Shown: positions 1 to 8,818, counted from the stretch's first letter. The stretch: DNA of 64,000 nt from Mariniflexile fucanivorans (GCF_004341235.1 NZ_SLUP01000002.1:124001-188000), one strand, 5' to 3'. A program made the numbers and translations. The notes: generated from the sequence alone by a model not told the origin.

Positions 1-963
1 GCCATTTTCGAAATAATCGTATAATTTTTTCACATACTCTTTACGGTCTGGTTTGTGGTAAATGAAGAAAAAACGAACGTTGGGGTGTGGACTTGCTTTG
101 TATGGCCCCATTTTTTTCATACCTACTTTAGGGTCTATTTCGGTATTATTGAAGAACCTTAAATTATTTGATTTGTAATTCGTATGATGGATTTCTTTTT
201 CTGGAACGGTGAAAAACCCTTTTTCACTTAAAGGCAATACCTTTTTAAACGCTGCTGTATTTAAATAGTTGTTGTAAAAATCTGTTATGTGCTTGAAATA
301 GGGTTTGTAACGATTGCCTTTTTTAGGTATGCTATTTGGTATTTCGAGGTGGTTTTTAATAGGTATGTTTAGCAATGGAAATACCTGCTCTATATTTTGT
401 TTTGCTTCTTCTGAAAGCTGATTGAATTTGATTATTTCTTTTTTGTAAACTACTGTTTTAAAATAGTTAGAAGGGATATTTATTTTATCAATGCTTGTTG
501 TGGCTACTTTAGAAGTACCATCATACGATAGTAATAATGCTGGACTTTTTGTTAGCCCTGAAAATTCTATTTTTAAGGTATATTTATTATAGGTTTTATA
601 ACCTGTTGCCATTACTTTCGTATCTAAAAACCAAACTTCCGTATCTTTTACGTAATTGCATTTAATAGCATCGGCAATAGGCGTAAAATAATTATAAACT
701 AATTGGGTGTAGTAGTGTTTTGCAAAGGTTGTGTTTTGGTACATATCTACCTTAGCCAACATATCGCAGTTTTGGGTATCTAAAAAATTGGAATACAAGA
801 ATTTGAGGTCTTGCAACTCTGTTTTAAAATTATCCCATACCTCATTTGGCAACTGTGCTCTGTGAATAGGAAAAAACCCTTCTGTTTTATCTTTATAAAA
901 CCCAAATTCTTTAATTAATTCAGGATGTTTGAATGGTAGGATGTTAATTTTAAGATTTTCCAA
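1..963 (-). CDS. Argonaute-like (long pAgo) protein, 3' truncated by window edge
   Basis: An open frame of 321 codons runs from a TTG at 963 off the left edge. No ATG or GTG start lies upstream, because the frame is closed by a TAG inside the end of hsdR. The start region reads ENLKINILPFKHPEL, followed by GFYKDKTEGFFPIHR. The middle contains LLLSYDGTSKV. The end has LRFFNN then GMKKMGPYK, followed by a hydrophobic strand FFFIYHKP. The pattern of a basic GL/GM..GPY element followed by a beta strand is what I associate with the entry into the MID domain of long prokaryotic Argonautes, so the visible part would be N, PAZ-like and early MID. The PIWI catalytic domain lies outside the window, so activity cannot be judged. 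It starts 19 bp after hsdR on the same strand and is probably co-transcribed with it. The assignment is by pattern memory only; an unrelated nuclease or helper protein is the alternative. Confidence 0.6.
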   Translation of the reverse strand, partial: MENLKINILPFKHPELIKEFGFYKDKTEGFFPIHRAQLPNEVWDNFKTELQDLKFLYSNFLDTQNCDMLAKVDMYQNTTFAKHYYTQLVYNYFTPIADAIKCNYVKDTEVWFLDTKVMATGYKTYNKYTLKIEFSGLTKSPALLLSYDGTSKVATTSIDKINIPSNYFKTVVYKKEIIKFNQLSEEAKQNIEQVFPLLNIPIKNHLEIPNSIPKKGNRYKPYFKHITDFYNNYLNTAAFKKVLPLSEKGFFTVPEKEIHHTNYKSNNLRFFNNTEIDPKVGMKKMGPYKASPHPNVRFFFIYHKPDRKEYVKKLYDYFENG

Positions 964-982
964 AATATCACCGTTTAATAAT

Positions 983-3900
983 TTAATTTTCTCTAGAAAA
1001 CACGTCTGCTAAACTCTCACTTTGCGCAATTACTCTATCGGCTTGGATTCTTGCAATGTCTGGTGGATACCCATAACGCATTAATATTTTCTTTACAGCT
1101 AATCTTAAAGTGGCTCTAACATCGTCTCTTTTACTCCAATCTACAGTTGCATTTTTTCTTACTAAATCAACAATCGTATGAATTAGTTCTTTCATTTTAT
1201 CGTCTTGTAAGAAAGAAGTGGAATCGTTATCCTTTAAAACCGTATAAAAAGCATATTCTTCAGGTGTTAAACCTAAGTCATCTGATTTTTTATCTTCTAA
1301 TTGCATTTCTTTTGCAATCTCTGAAAGTTCTGCTAATACTTGTGCCGAATCGATTTGGTTGTTGTGGTAGCGTTTTACAACAGATTCTAACATTTCGGAG
1401 AACTTTTTACCTTGCACTAGGTTTTTTGTTTTACGCACTTTTACCTCATCACTTAACAATTTTTTAAGCAATTCAAACGCGAGGTTTTTTTGTTGCATGT
1501 TTTTTACTTCCAACAAAAACTCGTCTGATAAAATACTTACTGATGGTGCTTTTATTCCTGCAGCTTCAAAAATATCAATGACCCCATCGCTTGATAAGGC
1601 TTCGTCTACAATTTGTTTTATAGCTGTTTCTACTTCAAAATCAGACTTTACTCCATTGCTTGTGAATTTGTTTATTCTTGCTTTTACGGCTTGAAAAAAG
1701 GCAACCCCCTCTTTAATTTTATTGGCATCTGGACTTGGAATAGCCATTGCAAAAAGCTTTGACAATAAAGTCACTTCTTTTAAGAATCGTTCTTTTAATT
1801 TATCACTTGATAACATAAAGTTTTGCGCCCCTAATAGTATTTGTAATTTTTGTGCTGTTTCTGATTTAAAATAGGCTTTGAAGTCATAACCATTAAACAT
1901 TTGCTCTATCACTTCAAACTTCTCTTTCATTCCTGCAATGGCCTCTTTTATATCAAATATGGGTGTTCCTTCACCGCCACTTTGTAAATAGATTGCCATG
2001 GCATTTCTTAAATCTTGACCAATACCTATATAATCAACAATTAATCCGCCTGGTTTGTCTTTATATACACGGTTAACTCTTGCAATGGCTTGCATTAAGT
2101 TAGCCCCTTGCATTTTTTTATCAATGTACATGGTGTTTAAACTAGGAGCATCAAACCCCGTTAGCCACATATCTCTAACAATGACTAATTTTAGTTCATC
2201 ATTAGGGTCTTTCATTCTTGTTGCCAAATCTTTACGTTGCTTTTTTGTTGTATGGTGTGGTTGCAACAAAGCAATATCATCCGAAGCACTGGTCATAATC
2301 ACCTTTATTTTCCCTTTGTCTATATCGGAATTATGCCATTCGGGTTTTAACTCTATAATTTCTTGATATAATTTAGCGCATATCGTTCTCGTCATACCAA
2401 CAATCATTGCTTTGCCTTCAAACACTTCTTGTCTTTTTTCAAAGTGGTAAACAATATCTTTTGCAATGTCTTTTAATCGGTCTGGATGACCCACAACGGC
2501 ATCAATAGTCGCTACTTTTTGCTTGGATTTTTCTAATTGTTCTTCTGTAGCTCCAGAAATCGCATTAATTTCAGCATCAATCGTGGCTGTTGTGGCATCG
2601 TCTAATTTAATTTTTATTAAACGAGATTCATAACTTATAGGTACAGTTGCTCCATCATCTACGGCTTGTTTGATGTCGTAAACGTCTATATAATCGCCAA
2701 ATACTGCTGGTGTTGATTTGTCTTCTTTTTCTATGGGTGTTCCTGTAAAGCCTATATAAGACGCATTAGGTAAGGCGTCACGTAAATACTTCGCATTGCC
2801 ATACCGTGTTTCCATACCTTCCTCCGTTTCAACTTCTCGACCTTTAAAGCCATATTGACTACGGTGCGCTTCATCTGCCACTACAACAATATTTGTTCGC
2901 TCTGATAAGGTATCATACACATTGCCTGTTTCTGGTGAAAATTTTTGAATGGTAGTAAAAATGACACCGCCACCAGACACTTTTAATAATTCTTTGATGT
3001 GTTCTCTGTTTTCAGCTTGAATGGGTTTTTGACGTAACAAGCCAATACAATTACCAAAGGTTCCAAATAATTGGTCGTCTAAATCGTTACGGTCGGTTAG
3101 CATTACAATGGTTGGGTTTTCCATTAGTGGATGCGTAATTATTTGACCACTATAGAACACCATTGTTAATGATTTACCACTACCTTGTGTATGCCAAACA
3201 ACACCTGCTTTTCTGTCTCCATCGGTACTATGTGTTGCTCGTATGGTTTGTGCTACTGCTTTTTGTACTGCATAATACTGATGATAGGCCGCTACTTTTT
3301 TAACCTTGGTTTGAAAAATTAATCCTGTTTTGGCATCTTTTTTTTCTTCTGATTCAAAAACGGTACAATAGCGTATTAATTCTATTAATGTTTTTTTATC
3401 TAGCATGTACTTGGTTAAAATTTGCAAGTCTGTAGCACCATAATTTTGTGAAGGCTCTGCGGCCATAGCAAAATTTTCTTGGTTTGGTTCTGTTAGATAT
3501 TCTGCAGCAGTTGGAGCTTTCCATGAAAGATACCGACTTATAGGCGCCGAAATACTAGATGCTTTTGCATCTATACCATCGGAAATTACACATAGTGCAT
3601 TGTAATAAAAAATACTAGGAACTGCTTGTTTGTAGGTTTGTATTTGTTGAAATGCTTTTAAGACTGTTGCTTTTTCATCTGTGGCATTTTTTAATTCTAT
3701 AAAAACTAAGGGCAACCCATTTACATAGATTACGACATCAAAACGTTTTTCGGTATTATTTTCTTTAACCACTAATTGATTGACTACCCAAAAGCTATTG
3801 TTTTCAATATTTTGAGTATCTAATAAAGTAACCGGAATACCAATAGTGTTTTCCCCTTTTGTATATTCTACCGTAACGCCATTGGTTAGATAGTTATGGA

Positions 3901-4159
3901 AACGTTCGTTGTTTTCCATACTATCTTCTGTACCCAAATGGAGCACTTTTTGGTATGCTTCCACTCTTGCCGATTCTGGAATATTAGGATTTAGTTTTTT
4001 TAAACTTTCCTTAAACTGATTCTCTAAAATAACCGAAGCAAAGTTTTCTCTTTGGGGATTATCACTATATGGTGCTATATCAGGACCATAATAATAGGTA
4101 TAGCCTTGCTCTTGTAATTGCCCAATTAATGATTGTTCTATGTGGTTTTCATTAATCAT
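983..4159 (-). CDS. hsdR: Type I restriction enzyme, R (motor/nuclease) subunit HsdR
   Basis: This is the translocating and cutting subunit of a type I restriction-modification complex. The protein has 1058 residues, normal for HsdR. An N-terminal PD-(D/E)xK nuclease fold is visible at about residues 140-160, with an FDVVIYVNG strand followed by FIELKN. The superfamily 2 helicase motor follows: HTQGSGKS (Walker A), DEAHRSQYG (motif II), GFTGTP (motif III), LTGFDAPSLNTMYIDK and QAIARVNR (motif VI). It lies downstream of hsdM and hsdS, separated from hsdS by two small accessory genes and by a 187-bp spacer. The Argonaute-like gene follows after 19 bp. It appears intact. Confidence 0.96.
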   Translation of the reverse strand: MINENHIEQSLIGQLQEQGYTYYYGPDIAPYSDNPQRENFASVILENQFKESLKKLNPNIPESARVEAYQKVLHLGTEDSMENNERFHNYLTNGVTVEYTKGENTIGIPVTLLDTQNIENNSFWVVNQLVVKENNTEKRFDVVIYVNGLPLVFIELKNATDEKATVLKAFQQIQTYKQAVPSIFYYNALCVISDGIDAKASSISAPISRYLSWKAPTAAEYLTEPNQENFAMAAEPSQNYGATDLQILTKYMLDKKTLIELIRYCTVFESEEKKDAKTGLIFQTKVKKVAAYHQYYAVQKAVAQTIRATHSTDGDRKAGVVWHTQGSGKSLTMVFYSGQIITHPLMENPTIVMLTDRNDLDDQLFGTFGNCIGLLRQKPIQAENREHIKELLKVSGGGVIFTTIQKFSPETGNVYDTLSERTNIVVVADEAHRSQYGFKGREVETEEGMETRYGNAKYLRDALPNASYIGFTGTPIEKEDKSTPAVFGDYIDVYDIKQAVDDGATVPISYESRLIKIKLDDATTATIDAEINAISGATEEQLEKSKQKVATIDAVVGHPDRLKDIAKDIVYHFEKRQEVFEGKAMIVGMTRTICAKLYQEIIELKPEWHNSDIDKGKIKVIMTSASDDIALLQPHHTTKKQRKDLATRMKDPNDELKLVIVRDMWLTGFDAPSLNTMYIDKKMQGANLMQAIARVNRVYKDKPGGLIVDYIGIGQDLRNAMAIYLQSGGEGTPIFDIKEAIAGMKEKFEVIEQMFNGYDFKAYFKSETAQKLQILLGAQNFMLSSDKLKERFLKEVTLLSKLFAMAIPSPDANKIKEGVAFFQAVKARINKFTSNGVKSDFEVETAIKQIVDEALSSDGVIDIFEAAGIKAPSVSILSDEFLLEVKNMQQKNLAFELLKKLLSDEVKVRKTKNLVQGKKFSEMLESVVKRYHNNQIDSAQVLAELSEIAKEMQLEDKKSDDLGLTPEEYAFYTVLKDNDSTSFLQDDKMKELIHTIVDLVRKNATVDWSKRDDVRATLRLAVKKILMRYGYPPDIARIQADRVIAQSESLADVFSREN

Positions 4160-4221
4160 TTTAATTTATTTAAAAATGTATTTAATTGTACTTTACATTG
4201 TTATTATTAAAAATGTTGCCG

Positions 4222-4252
4222 TTTGCTTATATTAAAACATAATGTATCTTTG
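4222..4252 (+). promoter_or_regulatory. Consensus Bacteroidota promoter reading rightward, antisense to rhuM
   Basis: TTTG at 4222-4225, a 19-bp spacer, then TATCTTTG at 4245-4252 matches the Bacteroidota vegetative promoter pattern exactly. It points away from hsdR and into the 3' end of rhuM, where no plus-strand gene is convincing. A small GC hairpin (CCGC at 4291-4294 with GCGG at 4303-4306) lies about 40 bp downstream. It could drive a small or antisense RNA, or be a relic of an earlier gene. Confidence 0.5.
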
Positions 4253-4346
4253 CACCATCTCAATGACCAAGTGTTAAATGAGAAAAGAAGCCGCCTTAAT
4301 CAGCGGTTTCGGCATTTATATACTCCTCGTATTCTTTTAAAATATT

Positions 4347-5381
4347 TCATTCTTCATCATTATCTTGTAATCGTTTTATTTCTTTATCAAAATCACTTTC
4401 AAATAACCGATCCTGAATTATTCTGTATTTTTCAAATTCAGTTTCGGCTTTTTCTTTGGCAATTTGTACTGATATTTTCCCACCATCTTGCAATATTTCT
4501 CTTTCGTCAAAAGCTAAAAATTGGTCTATTCTTGTTGCCCAATCTTGCATCGTCATTGGTATTTTTCGTTGTGCTCTGTTTTCTGCCAAATCTAAAAAAG
4601 CATTCACAATTTTGCCTAATGATTCTAACTCTTCTTTGTTTAAATAATTTTTGGCAATGGCAACATCTGTTTTGATGATTTTTCCTTCGGGTGCATTTTT
4701 CCAAGAGGTTAAACCCATTTTATCCTTGCTACTATCTACTCTTTTATAGATGAGTTCCGAGGCTGTATGCCCGTGAATAGCAAAATGAAGTTTGTTTTGC
4801 ACTTTTGCAAAAAAAGCTTTGGTGGAAACCGCATCTTTGTTGTAATCAAGACTTGTTGCGTAAATATCGGTTATTTTTTGATAAAATTTTCGTTCGCTTA
4901 ATCGAATTTCTCGAATTTCGGCAAGTAATTCTTCAAAATAATTTTCATTAAGAAAAGAACCGTTTTCTAATCTTTTTTTGTCTAAAACAAAACCTTTTAT
5001 AGCAAAATCTTTAAGGACTTTGGTTGCCCATTGCCTAAACTGGGTTGCTCTAATCGAGTTTACTCGATATCCAACAGAAATGATGGCATCTAAATTATAA
5101 AAGGCTACTTCTCTATTTACTTCTCGATTGCCTTCGGTTTGAACTATCCTGAATTTCCGGATAGTTGCCAATTCGGTTTGTTCTTTTTGGGTATAAATAT
5201 TTTTTAAATGTTCGTTTATGGTACGAACATCTACTTCAAAAAGCGTTGCCATTAACTTTTGGCTCAACCATATTGTTTCGTCTTCATAGCGTGCCTCGAT
5301 GCTGCTTTCGCCAGCTTGTGCGGTAAAAATCAAAAATTCGGTGGTGCTATTTCGTATCAATTTGTCTGAACTATGATTCAT
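4347..5381 (-). CDS. rhuM: RhuM-family protein (virulence_RhuM)
   Basis: Protein of 344 residues with the RhuM hallmarks: IWLSQKLMATLFEVDVRTI near the N-terminus (an HTH-like segment), then NLDAIISVGYRVNS and FRQWATKVLKDFA. RhuM was first named from a Salmonella pathogenicity island, but its biochemical role is not known. Homologues are often found inside type I R-M operons, as here between hsdS and hsdR. Its ATG overlaps the stop of the upstream GxxExxY gene (ATGA-type overlap), so the two are translationally coupled. After the TGA stop at 4347-4349 the same frame continues for 16 further codons (ending INAETAD) to a TAA at 4296, so the C-terminus may have been shortened by a nonsense mutation. 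Confidence 0.9.
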   Translation of the reverse strand: MNHSSDKLIRNSTTEFLIFTAQAGESSIEARYEDETIWLSQKLMATLFEVDVRTINEHLKNIYTQKEQTELATIRKFRIVQTEGNREVNREVAFYNLDAIISVGYRVNSIRATQFRQWATKVLKDFAIKGFVLDKKRLENGSFLNENYFEELLAEIREIRLSERKFYQKITDIYATSLDYNKDAVSTKAFFAKVQNKLHFAIHGHTASELIYKRVDSSKDKMGLTSWKNAPEGKIIKTDVAIAKNYLNKEELESLGKIVNAFLDLAENRAQRKIPMTMQDWATRIDQFLAFDEREILQDGGKISVQIAKEKAETEFEKYRIIQDRLFESDFDKEIKRLQDNDEE

Positions 5382-5797
5382 TTGATATTTGGATTTTCTT
5401 GATTTTTTTGGTTAAACTTCTTGTTATTGAGTCTTTTAAACTGCAATGATTTTGCTCCAAAATTAATTAACAAACCAATTTCTAAATCATAAGCTTCTAG
5501 ATAATTGATGGCTTGTGCCAAATGCACATCTTGCAATTCGATAATTGCTTTTAATTCTACCGAAATGGTGTCTTGAATTAAAAAATCTACTCTACGCAAA
5601 CCTATTTGATGATTTTTATAAAAAACAGGCATTTCGTGTTCTCTTGAATACGAAATGTCATTATTCCTAAATTCTATTTCTAATGCTCTCTGATAAATAA
5701 CTTCCTGAAAACCGTTACCCAATTGACGATGCACTTCCATAGCCAAGCCAATTATTTTGGAGGTTATATCAGAATATTTATAAGTTTCATCTATCAT
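5378..5797 (-). CDS. GxxExxY protein (small PD-(D/E)xK-like family)
   Basis: Protein of 139 residues with the family-defining motif at about residues 28-34, within LGNGFQEVIYQRALE, followed by VDFLIQDTISVELKA, which resembles the D...ExK core of PD-(D/E)xK nucleases. The family is widespread in Bacteroidota and common next to defence and mobile genes; its function is not established. It sits between hsdS (57-bp gap) and rhuM (4-bp overlap). The C-terminus is lysine- and asparagine-rich (NNKKFNQKNQENPNIK). Family membership is clear. Nuclease activity is only an inference from the fold-like motif. Confidence 0.9.
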   Translation of the reverse strand: MIDETYKYSDITSKIIGLAMEVHRQLGNGFQEVIYQRALEIEFRNNDISYSREHEMPVFYKNHQIGLRRVDFLIQDTISVELKAIIELQDVHLAQAINYLEAYDLEIGLLINFGAKSLQFKRLNNKKFNQKNQENPNIK

Positions 5798-5854
5798 AAA
5801 TTTAGTTTTTAATTTTATTTATAAATCACAGTAATCATAAAATCATTAAAAAAA

Positions 5855-7123
5855 TCATAGTTCAGACACCCTTACCTCACCACTCATTAACCGTGGTAAT
5901 AATTCATCACGGGTTTTGGTGAGGGTTTGGATTTGTTTGGTATTTGTTTGGTATTTTTGATAAATTGGTTTTATTAAATTACACCAATTATTAATGCTTT
6001 CTAAACTTGGAATTAATAATAATAAATTACTAAGCACGGTTAAACTTACATTTGCTTGTACACCTTGAACGATATTAGAAATTATTACATCTTGTGTTTC
6101 TTTACTTTTAAGCCACAAATGAATGTATTCAAGAAAACTATGTTTGTCTTTTAATCTTATAAAAGCTAAAGCTTGGTTGCAATTTGAATTATTCATTTCT
6201 AAATCAACAATTGCAATTCTTCCTATTGTGCCAGCAATTGAAAATAATACATCATCTGTTTCTAGTATTGATCTTTTTAATTGATTTTCGTGTATAATTT
6301 TTGGAATTAATTCTAAATTGTTTTTTAAAATTAATCCATCATTAGAAATATCTTTTACTTTTAAAAAGGGTACTTCTCCCCGTAAGCCAATTAAATCATT
6401 TTTTGTTGGAGTTGTTCCTTTTGAAATTTTTATAACCAAATCCCCCAACTTCCCAACTCTCCAACCATCCGGCAATTCATCCTCAATTTGATATTTTCCA
6501 AACCATTCTGCAAATATAGTTTGTGCTGTTTCTTCTAGGGTTTTGTTTTGGGCTTGTAGTAATTCTATTTTATTGTCAAAAGCGATTAGGATGTCGGCTA
6601 TGGATTTTTGTTCTGGTATTGTTGGTAATGTTATATTAATGTTTTGAACACCGTATATTGGTAACTTTTTTTGCACTGCACCCACAGTATTTTTGACAAT
6701 CTCATCTTGACCATTCTTTGATATTAAGAAATAATACAAATAAGAATGATCAACATTTTTTAAATCAACTAATTTGGTACAATTTTCCGTAAGACTTGCT
6801 TTATCTAACTCTCGATCTATTTGAGCAACTAAACCAACTGTGCCTACAATTGTAATTACTACATCATTTTCATTTACAATATATCTTGATATATGCTTAA
6901 AAATATCATCAGTTACATATTGAAGTTGGTTTTTGTTAATTTGATTACCATTGAAATCTGTAATTCTTATGTATGGATGATTAGTTTTATAATTAACCAA
7001 AGTCATTCCCTTTGGTAGTCTTTTACCTCCTTTTGGGTTACATATTTCACCCAAAGTTGTTTCAACCCATCCATCTGGTATACTTCGACTAGGCTCAGTA
7101 TAAATATTTTTTACTTCACTCAT
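5855..7123 (-). CDS. hsdS: Type I restriction-modification specificity subunit HsdS
   Basis: DNA-recognition subunit of the type I complex, 422 residues. It has the usual two target-recognition domains: the first begins near IPDGWVETTLGEI, the second near DELPDGWRVGKLGDL. A conserved helical spacer (PEQKSIADILIAFDNKIEL) separates them, and a second spacer follows at the end (LTKTRDELLPRLMSGEVRV). The duplicated W..x.LG(D/E)(I/L) starts are clear. Its start overlaps the hsdM stop by 4 bp, so expression is coupled. No inverted repeats or second hsdS copy for shuffling specificity were seen in this window. Confidence 0.95.
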   Translation of the reverse strand: MSEVKNIYTEPSRSIPDGWVETTLGEICNPKGGKRLPKGMTLVNYKTNHPYIRITDFNGNQINKNQLQYVTDDIFKHISRYIVNENDVVITIVGTVGLVAQIDRELDKASLTENCTKLVDLKNVDHSYLYYFLISKNGQDEIVKNTVGAVQKKLPIYGVQNINITLPTIPEQKSIADILIAFDNKIELLQAQNKTLEETAQTIFAEWFGKYQIEDELPDGWRVGKLGDLVIKISKGTTPTKNDLIGLRGEVPFLKVKDISNDGLILKNNLELIPKIIHENQLKRSILETDDVLFSIAGTIGRIAIVDLEMNNSNCNQALAFIRLKDKHSFLEYIHLWLKSKETQDVIISNIVQGVQANVSLTVLSNLLLLIPSLESINNWCNLIKPIYQKYQTNTKQIQTLTKTRDELLPRLMSGEVRVSEL

Positions 7124-8649
7124 AACGATAAACCAATTTTAGCCAGTTGTGTAGCAATTTCGTTATTCAGTGCTATTTCCTTATCCATTTGCTGTTTTAG
7201 GCTAGTGGTCAATGCTTCCATTTTAGTTTCAAAAGAAATACCATCGTCTTCTACCGCTTCAATACCTACATAACGTCCAGGAGTAAGTACGTGGTTGTGT
7301 TTTTCTATTTCTTCAATAGTTGCGGATTTGCAAAAACCTTTGATGTCTTGATAGGCAGATTGCTTCGTTTCACTCGCAATGACGTTACGCCAATTGTGGT
7401 AAGTATTTGTAATTAAGTCTATGTCTTCTTCTGCTAAATCACGGTGAACACGGTCTTTCATGAAGCCCAGTTCACTAGCGTCTATAAATAATACTTCTTT
7501 ACTGTGGTTGGCTTTTTCTCTACGTAAAAACCAAATACAAGCTGGTATTCCTGTATTGTAAAACAATTGTTTAGGTAATGCCACAATACATTCTATCAAA
7601 TCGTTTTCTATTAAGTTTTTACGAATTTCTCCTTCACCACTAGTATTCGAGCTCAAAGAACCATTAGATAAAACAGTTGCCATAACACCTCTTGGTGCTA
7701 AATGGTACAACATGTGCTGCATCCATCCGTAATTGGCATTACCGCTTGGTGGGGTTCCGTATTTCCAGCGTCCGTCTTCTTGTAAAATATCTATTCCCCA
7801 TTCGCTTTGGTTAAAGGGTGGGTTGGCTAATATATAATCGGCTTTTAAGTCAGGGTGTGCATCTTTTAAGAACGTACCTTCTGTATTCCAAACCACAAAC
7901 TTAGAGTTGATGTTTCGAATGGCAAGGTTCATTTTAGACAATTTCCAAGTGGTTTGGTTGCTTTCTTGTCCGTATACTGTAATGTCTTGAATGTTCCCTT
8001 GATGTTCGGTTACAAATTTCTCACTCATTACAAACATACCTCCAGAACCACAAGCAGGGTCATAGACTCTTCCTTTGTAGGGTTCAATCATTTCTACCAT
8101 CAATTTTACAATTGATTTTGGTGTGTAAAATTGACCTCCTTTTTTACCTTCAGCATTGGCAAACTCCCCTAAAAAGTATTCGTATACGCGACCAAAAAGG
8201 TCTTTAGAGTTTTCGTTTTCGGCTTGTAAATCTGTATTAGAAATTAAATCAATTAATTCTCCTAAAGCTGTTTTATCTAGATTCGCTTTACCATATACCT
8301 GAGGTAATACGTTTTTTAAATCTTTATTTTCACTTTCAATAGCTTGCATGGCTTCGTCAATGGTTTGCCCTACTGTTGGTAATTTTGCGTTTGCGTGAAT
8401 GTGATTCCAACGTGCTTCTTTAGGAACAAAAAACGTGTTTTTCGCTAGATATTCGTCTCTGTCTTCAGGGTCTGAATATTCGTCGGATTGTAATTCGTCG
8501 TATAATTCACCAAACGATTCCGAAATGTATTTTAAGAATATTAAACCTAATACAACATGTTTGTATTCGGCAGCATCTATATTTTTACGCAGTTTATCTG
8601 CTGATTTAAAGAGTTTTTGTTCAAAAGAGGAATTATCGGTTTTCGCCAT
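7120..8649 (-). CDS. hsdM: Type I restriction-modification methyltransferase subunit HsdM
   Basis: N6-adenine methyltransferase subunit, 509 residues. An N-terminal helical HsdM domain is followed by GQFYTP (about 172-177), the SAM-binding motif DPACGSGGMF (about 197-206) and the catalytic NPPF (276-279). It is the first gene of the R-M operon. Residues about 422-432 (NVIASETKQSA) are an in-frame copy of a dispersed repeat, placed between the TYHNWR helix and the conserved GFCKSAT...LTPGRYVG segment. The rest of the family pattern resumes directly after it, so the enzyme may tolerate the insertion. The 169-bp upstream gap should hold the operon promoter, but no perfect consensus was found. 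Confidence 0.95.
   Translation of the reverse strand: MAKTDNSSFEQKLFKSADKLRKNIDAAEYKHVVLGLIFLKYISESFGELYDELQSDEYSDPEDRDEYLAKNTFFVPKEARWNHIHANAKLPTVGQTIDEAMQAIESENKDLKNVLPQVYGKANLDKTALGELIDLISNTDLQAENENSKDLFGRVYEYFLGEFANAEGKKGGQFYTPKSIVKLMVEMIEPYKGRVYDPACGSGGMFVMSEKFVTEHQGNIQDITVYGQESNQTTWKLSKMNLAIRNINSKFVVWNTEGTFLKDAHPDLKADYILANPPFNQSEWGIDILQEDGRWKYGTPPSGNANYGWMQHMLYHLAPRGVMATVLSNGSLSSNTSGEGEIRKNLIENDLIECIVALPKQLFYNTGIPACIWFLRREKANHSKEVLFIDASELGFMKDRVHRDLAEEDIDLITNTYHNWRNVIASETKQSAYQDIKGFCKSATIEEIEKHNHVLTPGRYVGIEAVEDDGISFETKMEALTTSLKQQMDKEIALNNEIATQLAKIGLSL
7354..7386 (-). repeat. Dispersed 'VIASETKQS'-type repeat inside hsdM
   Basis: On the minus strand the sequence contains GTCATTGCGAGTGAAACG followed by AAGCAATCTGCC. 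Sequences of this type are widely dispersed in Bacteroidota and other genomes, and their in-frame translation gives the tell-tale VIASETKQS peptide. Here the copy encodes HsdM residues about 422-432 without breaking the frame. No second copy was noticed elsewhere in the window. Confidence 0.7.
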
Positions 8650-8698
8650 TAGATATGTTATTCTGTGTGATAGGTTATTTTTAAAGCTTAAAAGTAAG

Positions 8699-8712
8699 TA
8701 ATTTCGATATAG
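8699..8712. other. Possible degenerate att-like site between hsdM and the mobility module
   Basis: TAATTTCGATATAG lies in the gap between the R-M operon and the DUF3987 gene. It aligns to TACTTTCCGATACAG in the mnmE 3' end (14580-14594) with 12 of 15 positions matching if one base is gapped, and in the same orientation. If real, it would bound a smaller element of about 5.9 kb (8.7-14.6 kb). The match is short and could be chance. Confidence 0.2.
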
Positions 8713-8818
8713 TTTTTATTGCTTTTTTTTATTTGTTTAAAATTTCATCTATTTAATTATATGACGTTTATTAAGCGGTTAACTCTAAAATAAAGAATCT
8801 ACTTATTTTATTAAAATT

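Noticed and set aside
4223-4675. Plus-strand frame of 150 codons over rhuM, directly behind a consensus promoter
   Set aside because: It overlaps the real rhuM gene on the other strand, and its translation is low-complexity and hydrophobic-basic without a family pattern. The promoter is kept as a separate observation.
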